Shown here piece after piece: positions 19,133-30,600 of a stretch of 64,000 nucleotides of DNA. The notes beneath the pieces were generated by a model. That model searched no databases. It was not told the origin of the DNA and saw nothing but the letters and a program-made list of their open reading frames with translations. Within the stretch, counting starts at the first letter, position 1. Every line of letters begins with the position of its first letter. Position numbers and translations under genes: made by a program. This DNA is from Apodemus sylvaticus (Eukaryota; Chordata; Mammalia; Rodentia; Muridae): the NCBI RefSeq assembly GCF_947179515.1, contig NC_067495.1, positions 90,991,423 to 91,055,422 of the forward strand, given 5' to 3'.

Positions 19133-19170
19133 CCCAGCAGAACAGTCATACATTTAAAATGAAATAAATC
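18957..19170 (+). repeat. B3-like SINE with (CA)n tail
   Basis: Reads CTCAGAGTACTTGGCATCAA, then TTCACAGGACCCACATGAGA and TTCAGTTCCAAGGATCTGAT. It runs into (AC)n at about 19096-19131. It separates two pieces of ancient L1. Confidence 0.82.
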
Positions 19171-19489
19171 TAAAAATGAGTTCAATAATTTTAGATTTGA
19201 CAAAACTATTTCAAAACAGAAAAATATTTGACTATTTTCACTAATAAGCTTGAAACATAATATGAAAAGCTGTACTTTGGTCTGAAATGAAAATACTAAG
19301 CAATAACTCAAATATATACAATGACAAAGATACAAATAATGGTGCTTCCTAGACAAACAAGGACAGTATAAATGCAAGTTGGAACTTTTCTTTTCCTGAC
19401 CCTACTTAAATAATAGCAAATGAATCAAATATTTAAGAAAACATGTAATATGCCCATACAAAAGCTTCTCTGGAAATGCATTCTTCATA

Positions 19490-19900
19490 GTTGCCCCAAA
19501 CTCCAAAGTAAAGTCCATCCCCTGGAAAGTGGGACGTGATAGAACCACACAACAGAACACTGCTCAGCAGCAAAAAGCAGCGGACTACCATGGATGCTCC
19601 ATCGTGGGGGTATCTTACATTCTGTGGTGTGAATGTGTTCAACCCAAAAGACTACTGAATAATGCTGTTTATATGAAATGTCTAGAACGGAAAAGCAGGT
19701 TGATGATTGTATGCAGTTGAAGGCCGGAAACAATGTTTAACTAAAAACAAAAAACAAGGGATTTCATGGAGATCAGAAATGTAAAATCAATTTTTGGGGA
19801 TGACTACATTACACAGTAATATTAGTAAAATACTGAACTGTACAGTTAAAATGACTGGATTTTTTGTGAAGAAAAATATATTTCTATAAATGCCTTGTAA
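19490..19900 (+). mobile_element. Ancient L1 3'-end fragment (L1M type)
   Basis: Contains AACACTGCTCAGCAGCAAAA, ACCATGGATGCTCCATCGTG, ACTACTGAATAATGCTGTTT and GAACTGTACAGTTAAAATGA, the order of the mammalian L1 ORF2 end and 3' UTR. Same strand as the piece at 18640-18955. Confidence 0.78.
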
Positions 19901-19919
19901 GTATTAGAAATGACAGGCA

Positions 19920-20130
19920 ATTTGTATGTATCAGACACTGTTTTTATTACTTGGCATACAGCAATTCATTTAATCTTCACAACAGCATTATGAAGTAGAT
20001 AATATTATTTATTCCCCTTACACTAATGAGGAAACTGAGGTACAAAGAAAATAAATTATTAACTTGTCACAAAGCACACAGAGATTGAACACGAGCCTCA
20101 TTGGCTTGGATCTGTAATTTGTGATCTATT
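19920..20130 (-). repeat. MIR SINE
   Basis: On the plus strand: TTCATTTAATCTTCACAACA, then TATGAAGTAGATAATATTAT, then AATGAGGAAACTGAGGTACA and a CACAAAGCACACAGAGATTG segment. This is the MIR core in reverse. Confidence 0.9.
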
Positions 20131-21299
20131 CTAAACCATGACTCTATTCATAGAGGGGAAAACAGGAATGCGTAGATAGACTGCGTGTTATATGACAGTG
20201 TGTGTACAGAAGAAATTACAAGGTTTTCTCATTAGCAACTCCCTAGGAAACAGGAATGAGGAGGCCTGAAAGAGACACTTCTACATACCATTCTCTGAAC
20301 TCTGAGATCGTACACACTTTATAATTCATGTATTTTTGTAGATGACATCTATTTTTACATCAAAGTACTGGTTATCTTCATTTGTTAGAATACACATTTT
20401 TATTTTTCTTTGAACTTTTAAAATATTTTTCCAAGTTCCTTGGGAGTATGTTTTCAAGGGGTTAAATTCTCCATTAATTAAAATGACATGCTTTCTGCTA
20501 CATTTCATCCTTCCTATGTCCACGCCCCAGGGTACTCTGGGGCCTGGTTAAACAGGGCTGAGACACACGTCATAAAAGAAGGGCCTGAGCTGTTTGTGCT
20601 ACCTGATTGGATTGGATTCAAGCCCACTATAAGCTATGCTGTGAAGTTCCCAATCCCCAGAACATCCTGAGTTCCAACAGGGGTGCTAGCTGCCTGAAAC
20701 ATTACTGATGACCAACAGAGAAAGAAATTCTCAATATGCATTTTCACACAAGAAAAAAATCCCATTTAATGAGACTGTCTGGATTTGTGCCTACATGGCA
20801 AGAGTATGCCTTTGGCATACATATGTCTGTGCAGAAAAGGCTTACTTATCTGATTTTCTTTTCTGCTCAAAAAATTCACATGGGACTAGACTATTAAAAC
20901 AAGAGATAGGGGATATCTTTACTAACACAGGAAATGATAGCTTGTAACCTTTTAGCTATGCAACAAGATGCATAAAATTAGTACTTAATGTTTAAACTAT
21001 AATAAACCTTTTGTGATCATGTAATTCAGTAATTCTGAGTGGAGCAGGAAGGACAAGAGGGTTGGTTGGTTTTTAGTAATGTACTAATTGTATACTACCA
21101 CCTTTCAAGGGCATGCCGTGAGAAAACAGGATGCCCTTTTCATGAAAGACTTTCTTTTTAAAGTTCACATTTATTAAATACTGATGAAAAATATGTGGAG
21201 GAGAGAGGGTTTAATTTTTGGTTTTTCTGTTTGCTTGCAATAGGCTATGCCACTCAATCTTCTTCGATATAAAAATGCAACAAAATCAAAACAAAACAT

Positions 21300-21385
21300 T
21301 ACATAGGGTTGGGAGTGTGGGGCTCAATGGAAAAACTTTCCTAGCCTGAACTCAAGGCTTTGGGTTCAGTTCCTAGTAATACACA
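21300..21385 (+). repeat. ID/B4-like SINE fragment
   Basis: Contains GTGGGGCTCAATGGAAAAAC, then GGCTTTGGGTTCAGTTCCTA, an ID-type tRNA-like body, followed by an (AC)n tract. Confidence 0.7.
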
Positions 21386-21397
21386 CATAAACACATA

Positions 21398-21426
21398 AAC
21401 ACACACACACACACACACACACACAC
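21398..21426 (+). repeat. (AC)n microsatellite
   Basis: Uninterrupted AC units at the tail of the ID-like fragment. Confidence 0.96.
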
Positions 21427-21863
21427 CACAAATAAGATAATATATAATCCTGTGACAGAGTTAGTGATGATCAACATTAGCAACAGCTAGTGACAGGGTC
21501 AATTTAGTGAACACCATTTAGTGAACACCTGTTACTGGCCATGCATGGGATGTCCTATAAAAGGATGCTAGGGAATGTGTACGGACGTGTTCCAAGTGCT
21601 AAGTCTCTAGGTATTAGAGGGTGAGGGGAACACAAATGAGTATCTATGATCAACACAAACCAGAAGTATTTAAAAGATAGCACTGTTCATCTTTCATATT
21701 TAATTCCTCAAATTAAGGTAAGCATAAAAGAATGGAAACAAACAAACAAACAAACAAAAAAAACCCGCAAGCCCTCAAAAGGACAGCAGGAAAGAGGAAG
21801 TGCCAGGAAACTAGAAATATCTGTGGAAAAGAAGAAAATCAGTATCTCAAGTCAAAAACAAAA

Positions 21864-22248
<385 letters not shown>

Positions 22249-24348
22249 CCTGTGAGTGGCAACAAATACAGCAAAGCATTAAAGCAGCGGCAGCAGGCAG
22301 AGATCTAACCAAGAGGAAGCTGAAAGTGCTTTCTGAGGTTAAGTGGTTTCTGGGTGGGTTCTATTATATAAACGCTGGCACGGATAGAACGTGGATATTT
22401 AGATCAGCATTTTGTTTTTTCCCAGAATATTAAAGACTCATGATAATTAGACTCATACATTCACTCATTTATTCCACCCACATGTGCAGTGCTCTCCTAA
22501 GAGCCTAACTCCAGGAAGCCCCATGAAGGAGGGCTCCTACTAAAACAGCCATAACTAAATCACAATGCTGTCTTAGGAGGACTCTGGGCAGTTTTAAACT
22601 AGAGACATATTCAAAATGAGAGACTCACTTCCCTGTAGCTATTTTCAATGTATACTTTCTTTTTCTAATATAGTAGTCTTTTGTTTTCATTTTTTGTTTT
22701 GGCTTGGGAGTCTTGGTTTTAAATTAGGAAGATTAGGTTTGCTTATCTACAACCAGGATCAAAAAAAAAAAAAAAAAAGTAAAAAGTAAAACCAGAATAC
22801 TGTGAGGAAAGGCAGGAATTTTATCTTGTGTTAGATTTTACCCGACAAACACAGAAGCCCACACAACATAGCCCAAAGGAACCAAACTTTCTTCTGCTTC
22901 TGCTTCACACACACAAATGCTCATTCTGCCTTGCATCTCATAACTTAACACATTTGTTTGGCCACATCACTGGCAGAGTACTAAGTTGGATGCCAACAGG
23001 AGGTTAAAAAGAGCAAGTCTCAAAGAATCTTGTGTGAGCTCTGAGGGAAAACAGAAATGGTATTTATACCTTGTATTAGTTATGAATGTCCACAGCTTTG
23101 ATGCCTAAAACATAAACCAACCGCCCACATGGAGCAGGCCATAGAAAAGTACCAAGCATCCCACATTTCCAGAAAAGATGCCGACAGAGCTCCACATGAA
23201 GCTCAGAGCCCCCTTGCAGTACAAAATCTGGAAGCTGACAGGAATACAGCCCACTGGATGCATTCAACACATCAAAGATGAAGAATCATTTTAAATTTAA
23301 ACCTGTGTATGATGTAGAGAAAAATAGAAAGTTTACCAGAGTTTTACAAAAACAAATCAAAGCTTTAAAGGATTTTTTAAATGAAGACTAAAATGCAGGC
23401 AGGCCTGTGTCATAGGAAAAAAAATAGCATTCACTGAGCTATTATGAGTGTCATCCTGGGAAGGGGTAGATAGATATATTTGGTCCAGTGAAAAATGCAT
23501 AAGCTTGGCTTACATCAACAGCCCCTCACTCTCGCCAGCTATTGTAATCTGCAAAGGTGTGAAAAAGTTTTCACTGCTCAGACAGACTCTGAGCAAGCCA
23601 GTGTACTCGTAAGCATCAGAATTAAGGTTTCATCCAGTATGCACAAACATACGACAGCTTTCTAAGTAGCCTTCTGTATTTTGCCATCCAAAATAAGCAT
23701 GACTTAAAACTCAGCAAGCCATTCAGATATGTAGTAGGAGGTTGTTTCATTTGTTTTCTTTTTTTTCTACTATTATTTATTATTATCGTTATTTAATCTT
23801 TTTCTTTTACAATCCAGTCATGATCCCCCTCCCCATTGTTTATTTCCTACTTCCCATATTTTCATTTCCTACAGTTTTTTTTTGTGAGGAAAAAAAATGT
23901 TTTTTACAGAAACTGAAGAAAACCTTGAAATGCTTTTCAAGATCAACAACATCTTGGATGTACGCAGTTAGACAGGAATATGGAAGGCCTCTGACCTTCA
24001 CCCCATCTTCAGCCCACAAAGCCCAAAAGTTAAAAATGAGAGCCTGAAGAGACCATCAAGGAGAAGCACAGAGAGAGAAATGGAAGGGAGAGACGCTGAG
24101 GTGTGGCTCACCACAGCTGATGGCTCTGCCTGAGGTGCAGGTAGAGAAAGTCCACTTGGGGGACTGGCCACTAGGAGTTTGAGCATGCTCCAGGGAATAT
24201 ATGGACAACACAAAATGGATCTTTTCTCTTTTGGGAGAGGAGAGGTCACAGGAAGGGGAGGCAGACATAGGAGGACGGCAGGAGAGAGCCATCAGAGTGC
24301 ATAGATTTCCAAAGAATCAATCAAAAAAAAAAAATGACATGCTATAAG

Positions 24349-24535
24349 TGTTTGGAGCGACGGCTCAGTGGTGAAGAGCACTGACTGCTCTTCTGAAGCT
24401 CCGGAGTTCAAACCCCAGCAACCACATGGTGGCTCACAACCATCTGTAATGGGATCAGATGCCCTCTTCTGGGGTGTCTGAAGACAGCTACAGCAGTGTA
24501 CTTACATATAATAAATAAATAAATCTTTTAAAAAA
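24349..24535 (+). repeat. B2 SINE
   Basis: Shows GACGGCTCAGTGGTGAAGAG, then ACTGCTCTTCTGAAG, TTCAAACCCCAGCAACCACA and the AATAAATAAATAAATC tail. Confidence 0.95.
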
Positions 24536-24553
24536 TATTCTTCTTTAAAAAAA

Positions 24554-24639
24554 AGAAGGAAGGAAGGAAAGGAAGGAAGGAAGGAAGGAAGGAAGGAAGG
24601 AAGGAAGGAAGGAAGGAAGGAAGGAAGGAAGGAAGGAAA
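24554..24639 (+). repeat. (GGAA)n tetranucleotide tract
   Basis: About 20 GGAA units with one slip, seeded on the A-rich tail of the B2 element and followed at once by a B3 SINE. Confidence 0.98.
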
Positions 24640-24651
24640 TTGCTGTGATGG

Positions 24652-24830
24652 AGGGGGCCTGGAGAGATGGTTCCATGGTTGAGAGCACTGACTGCTCTTC
24701 CACAGAACCCGGGTTCAATTCCTAGCACCCAAATAGCAGCTCACAACTGTCTGTAACTCCAGTTCTAGGGGGTTTGACATCCTCATATAGATGTACAAGA
24801 AGCAACACACCAATGCACATTATTAAAAGT
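24652..24830 (+). repeat. B3 SINE
   Basis: Starts GGGGGCCTGGAGAGATGGTT, keeps GAGCACTGACTGCTCTTCCA and TAACTCCAGTTCTAGGGGGT, the B3-specific part, then an A-rich end. Confidence 0.92.
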
Positions 24831-25204
24831 AATGTTATTAAAATGAAAAGAAACATTGCTCTGCTGACCCTTCAGATACTTGTGTCCCTACCATCACTAC
24901 CCTCTATACCTAGAAATTGGATTTATCGCTTTGGGGGTGTTTTCAGGTTTGTATTGCTACCACTCTTAGGTCAAACATAAGCCACAGGCATCAAAACTTT
25001 AAGACTATCCCTTTTTACACAATGCCAAGCATTTCAACACATGTACCCGAAATTCATTAGCTAGGTTTTTGTTGATTTTACCATATACTAATTGCACAAA
25101 ATGGGTTTCATTATATAAATCTGTGTTTATGTTCATGCGTTCATGAGGGAGTGTCCATGGAAACACAAGTGCAGTTCCTTAGGCACCATCCGTCCATCCA
25201 TCGT

Positions 25205-25340
25205 CCTTTTTCTTGAGACAGTCTCTCACTGACATAGAGCTCACCAAGTAGGGAGGCTGCCTAGCCAGCATGCCCGAGGATCTGCTTGCCTCCGCCTGGC
25301 CAGTACTGGGATTCTGAGTGTTTAACATCTTACCTGGCTG
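25205..25340 (-). repeat. Diverged B1/B4-like SINE, minus strand
   Basis: On the plus strand: TTTTTCTTGAGACAGTCTCT, CATAGAGCTCACCAAGTAGG and GGCCAGTACTGGGATTCTGA, the reversed 7SL-SINE layout. Subfamily not assigned. Confidence 0.7.
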
Positions 25341-25664
25341 TTTTCAGAGGCAGAACTCCGGTCTTTGTGCTTTCAAGCCAAAGCAAGCAGTGAAACTAAG
25401 CTATCCCCCCACCCCACCCTCCACCACCATAGTTTGTTTTGGCTTTGTCTCAATCTCTCCCCCCACCCTGCCCTCCCTCTCCCTCTCTCTTGCAGAACTA
25501 AGTAAGAACTAACCATGCCTGCCAGGCAAGTGCTTTACCCTGGCTCCCAGCCCCAGTCTTTCATTATAACATTTTAATGCATACATATAATATACTCAGG
25601 CCATATTCCATTCACTAGCCTCCCTTGTACCCTCTCCCCCTCCAACTGGCCCCCTTTCTCATCA

Positions 25665-27627
25665 CAAACTGGGTAGGTTTTGTCCACTTTATTGATGTGT
25701 TTAACTCCTTATCATGAAATCAGGGACTGTGATAAAACAGGGTTCACTACTGGATAACATAGATTCAAAGTCAAAAGAATTATTTCATTATCCTAAAGAT
25801 ACAGGCCATATGATCTCTTATGCAGTACAAAAGCCTGACCTTTTAAAAAAATGATAAGCATATGCTATCTAATGACTTGGAATGTGATTTTATCATAGAG
25901 AATGCTATTTTCAACAGGGATACTTAAGGAGAGAGTTAAGGCCTTGGCCTTACCTTTCATCCCTAAAAATGGGATTACATGTGAAAATGTAGGGTTTCAC
26001 TGTCTCAGTGGAAAAAACAAGCACTCCAGTAGATTTTCTAAAAATGAAAACGATTTTTTTAGAGGAAATGCAGTATTTATTGTGTAAAGAATTTCTATTT
26101 ATTAATCAAGGAAACAAAACAAAGCAAATACTATTAAAATTAACCAAAATGTTGACAGTTGATATGAAGTATTTGTTTGGTGAGGAAAATCTAACTAAAG
26201 TTAATCAAGTCAGTTCCAGTAAATTCGTATGGAAAGCACAGGAGTCCTGATGCTATTAAAGAAATTATAGCCTTTCAAAAAACAAAGTATAATCAGTATA
26301 AATGCCTTAGTTTGGAGACAAAAGTACATACAACGTGTGCTGAAAGCTGATGGATCACGGAATACGGGTAGTGGCTCTTAAGTCTCGTCCTTTGCACCCA
26401 AAGCCTGAGACTGGTACCACCACCCAGGAATGCCAGTGACGGGCATCATCTGAGGACTAGCTGGAATGAAATTATACAATGGGACTCTGCCTATCAGCAG
26501 AGACTAAGGGGACATTTTCCTTTTTGGAGCAGATTATATAATCAAGCCAGACAATCTTGACTAAGTACAAGGCCCACTCAAGGAGGCCAGTTTTCTATCA
26601 CACTACATCAACAACACATTCATAGGGGTTAAAATTCTATCGGTGACACTGTTAGGAAAATGGCAAATTTACAACACTTCTCACAATTCCTACACTGAAA
26701 AATAAAATTCAAGGGAAGCATGGTATTATCTCATTTACAATTCACTAGCTCTTCCAGTGTTTCAGAAATACAGGGGTGTAAGAATAGGACAGAAAGTGGA
26801 CATAGAACACAATACACAAATATTTTGATTGAATCAGCCTACTGGTGTAGCTTGTCAGGCTAAGAAGATGTCAGTCTCCATCCAGGCGCTGTTATAACTC
26901 ACAAAGGTAACCTTGGTGTCCAAAAATTAAAGGAAACATGGTTAATTCAGTTGTTGCCTAAATTTCATCATGTGCATTTGCTTGCATGCTGGTCTATTCC
27001 CACTAGTGAAACCCTCCTCCTACGCTCCCAGGTCATGCCCCAGTTAAATTATGATAGGTACCCTGGAGATAAATTCAGCCAGTAACAATTGTCCCCCACA
27101 TCTGGTTTCTGATTTAGGCCAGGTTAACTTTAGCTCATTGGAATCTAGTCTGCCAAAAGTTATCATTTTGCCAAGAAAGTGACACTATTAGGCACTAAGA
27201 CTGTATGAATGACAATTAAGGTCTAGGGGAAACACTAACACCAGTGAAGAGCAGGCCATAGTTTCCTTAACACTTCATGACATAAAGGACATAAAGGTCA
27301 AGGTTAGATTCTTTATTTCTCTTCCCTCTAGGTCAAAATACCTGACAGAGGAGACCACTTATGACCTCTAGGCTGAGAAGTGGAAGGGAACACAAAGACA
27401 GATAAGCTACATAAATATTTTCAGGCGAGTCTTGCAGATAGAAACCTGACCTGCCTAAACTATGCTTACACACCAAAAAGAAGATTTAAATAAGCCATTG
27501 GAAAAGACCTTGGGAAACATAACTCATAATTAATATTAATATCACATAAATATCAATATAAACAGCGTTAAGAACCAAAATGAACGTACCTTAAAATTGA
27601 GGAGATATAAGCCCATGTGTATACTGA
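25665..27627 (-). other. Tspan6: Tspan6 3' UTR, split by a predicted last intron
   Basis: 38 nt of UTR lie in exon 7 (27590-27627). The best acceptor for a final exon is at 26695-26696, where the minus strand reads TTTTATTTTTCAG, giving a UTR exon from 26694 leftwards. Minus-strand AATAAA hexamers lie at 26098-26103 and 25688-25693. The end is set by the distal one and is an estimate. The split is known for human TSPAN6; the exact acceptor here is inference. Confidence 0.5.
25688..25693 (-). terminator. Candidate distal poly(A) signal of Tspan6
   Basis: AATAAA on the minus strand downstream of the predicted final exon. A nearer AATAAA at 26098-26103 is an alternative. No transcript end can be seen directly. 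Confidence 0.4.
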
Positions 27628-27696
27628 TTATACTATCTCATACTGATTATTTGTTATGGCTCGAGAGAGGCAGTAGGCGAGAAAGATTCCAATTAG
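27628..27696 (-). CDS. Tspan6: Tspan6 coding exon 7 (stop exon)
   Basis: 22 codons plus TAA: the end of TM4 and the cytoplasmic tail ending NNQYEIV. The exon itself appears to run on to 27590, where an AAG/GTACGT donor follows, making a 107-nt exon with 38 nt of 3' UTR. Confidence 0.95.
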   Translation of the reverse strand, partial: LIGIFLAYCLSRAITNNQYEIV

Positions 27697-30600
27697 CTGG
27701 AAAGAAAATATGAACAAAAAAGAAAATATGAACAAAATTATACATTTTACACACACAAACTGCAGATCTATAGAAACTGAAGAACTCAGGATATGGATGT
27801 ATTCTCATTTTATTTGTAATTTATGAGTAACTTCCTTCCTTGAGTTGTCTTGATTATATTAGCTACTTCTGCAGTGCCAAGGTCACAGTCAAAGATTCTA
27901 AAAAGCCTCACTACTAACAGTAACAGTGACCCAGAACTTCACCAAGGACAGTAAGGGAAAAGTCAGGAGTCCTAGGATTTAGAGAAGCTCTCATCTACCA
28001 AAAAGAAAATGATGGTATTGTCTAGAATAAGCATTTTATCAAGTAAAATCCTAACTGATGTGAACAAGTCATTTTTTGGATGTGCCTGTGCTGTTCAATA
28101 CAACAGACATTAGCCTTGCCTCGTGTGCTTACTGAGGACTTAACATCCAGTTAGTCTCCATCTAGGTTTTAATTTTTGTCTAATAATTAGAATGAAGGAT
28201 GCTAATGGATGTTATGCTGGTGCAGATTTAGATGGTAAGACATGCACCTTGATAAATATATTGGGACTAGCTGGTCTTACTTCTATAATGCTAAATGTGT
28301 AAAGAAAAACAAAAGCTTTAAAAATTCATTCCAAATCACAATACCAAACTTTTGATGCTGTAGTGATCAGCACAACTTGGGAAGAAAGTCAATCTATATA
28401 TTAACAAAATAATAGGCCAAAAGGAACTAGAGGCTTGCATGATCTATAAACACCACACCAGGCAATTGCAGCCCAAGAAAGGAAGACTCTAATATTAGAA
28501 CCTTGACTGTTCACAGAGTAAAGAGTCCTATCAATTCATGTTTTGATCAACTATGGAGGTATTGTGTCTGTGACAATGTGAATTAAAATTTAGAGGGTTT
28601 TCTGTCTTTTTATTTTATTTTATTTTTATTTTATTTTATTTTTTGATTTTCAAGACAAGGATTCCTGTGTAGTCCTGACTGTCCTGGAACTTGTTCAATA
28701 GACCAGGCTGAGCTTGAACTGGGAGATCTGCCTGTGTTGGCCTCTGGAATGCTGGGATTAATGGTGTGTGACACCACCACGCAGCTCAATTTACAGTTAT
28801 TTGTTGTTGTGTAAAATGCAGGACTCAGGAAATCCTCCACTTAAACCAAGAAATTAGTGATAAACAAAATCAGTAATTAATATACAACCAACGTTAAATC
28901 CCGTGACTTCACCATGAGAAAATCTATCCTGTGATGGGTAATTGACTGCTGTATGAAGCCTAAGATTTGTCTTACATTGTCTTCACTCTCCAGTCTCCTG
29001 AAGTAAAACCTTCATCATGTCTCAAAAGTGAAACCCAACATATGTCTTTAATGGCATCACTTGAGCGACAGAGGCAGGTAGCTCTTCAGATCTTCTTGAG
29101 TTCTAGGACAGCCTGGTCTACATCCTGAGTTCCATACCAAAAACAAAACAACAACAAAAAACTTGTCTTATCTCTACAAGAATAAGTCATTTCCCAACAA
29201 CAAAAGAAAACGTACCTGAAAGCAAGCAACTCCAAAAGAAATTCCAGCAACGACTCCCATTTCGGACTCTATAGTTGTCATTACCTTTATGAAACAACCC
29301 TAATGGGAGAGGAAAAAAGGCATAAAGTACAAATCAAGAAAGCTGTGCTTTTCTTCCTGGTAAGAACTACTTTGGTCAATTGTCCACAGAACATGGTCTT
29401 GAGCTACTATGATTGCCTTTGATTACCATGTCACTGAAATTTAGCCTGTCTCACCCGTCCTCAGTCTCAGCTGGTTCTACCTTTTGGATAATGCACTGGA
29501 CGTTCACTTGCTAGTTGTATGAAATAAATTACTGGCTTCCCTGCAAGCTTCGGATTATATATATTTGTGCGCCTAAAAATTACGTCCATTTTGTGTTTCA
29601 TAAAATCCTCAAATACTGTCAAATAAAAAGTCCTCAAAGGACCCTTACCTCTTCGTTGACTTTATCTGCATCTCTCTGTGGATAACAGCCCTCCAGTTTA
29701 CAGCAGCTCTTGGGAAATCCTGTTTCTGAGTAATAGTTTGTACCTTTCCAATCTCTGTAATTGGTGACACCACAACAATGCAACTGAGAAAAAAATGTAA
29801 AACGCATTGGTTCATATGACTGGTTTGCCATTCAGCCAACACCATCTTCTATTGTAATATGTGCCCAAAACAATGTGGACTATACTCAGTGATCCCTCAA
29901 CTTGATTTATTCAAGAGGCTGGCACTTGATTCTAACAAGAAGCATGGGTTTTAGACTGTCTTTAAGGCCCTGTCATAGTTGGCCCTAACAGTATTTGTCT
30001 ATGATGTCAGTGGAAATGAAGAGAACAAGGACACGTGCTGGTATCATCCCACACTGCCTTTCCATACAAGTGGGACACACCCAGCAGCCTCACTCCATCC
30101 TTTCCTCCTAGGCGAGAAGGAATGTGTGTCCCTCGTGAAACCACAGCAGCTCTCCCCACTCACCGTACTCTGGATCTTGTCTACAGCTTCGCTGCGATAG
30201 TCTCTCGTGGAGTTGTACTCCTTCAGAGCGTTTTCATAGTTACTCTTAAAGCTGTTCTTAATCTGGATGCGAAAACAAAATGCCAGTAAACAAATATTCT
30301 AGAAAATACTTTGGGTTTCTACATCATCTAAGGAAATTCTGCCGTCATGTCCTGCCAACCATTCTATCTTTTATATGTGGTAATTAACTCCCGGGCTCTG
30401 AGTATAACTACTAAGGAATATAGTTGGGGTTGAAAGGCCTATCAAAGAAAATATTACAATATAATCCCTACAAGTTCAAGGTGCTATGAGAGAATATACC
30501 TACCTATCCAAAGGCTGCTATGCCCTGCCTTTCCACCCCTCAGCCTAAATCTTCCTCCATATACAAATCAGAAGGATACCTACAGAATGAACCTGTACTA

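Larger units (their letters stand above)
27697..29215 (-). other. Tspan6 intron 6
   Basis: About 1.5 kb, with a reversed B1 (about 28645-28790), a (TTTTA)n run beside it and a B1 fragment (29040-29150). Nothing else is recognised. Confidence 0.85.
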
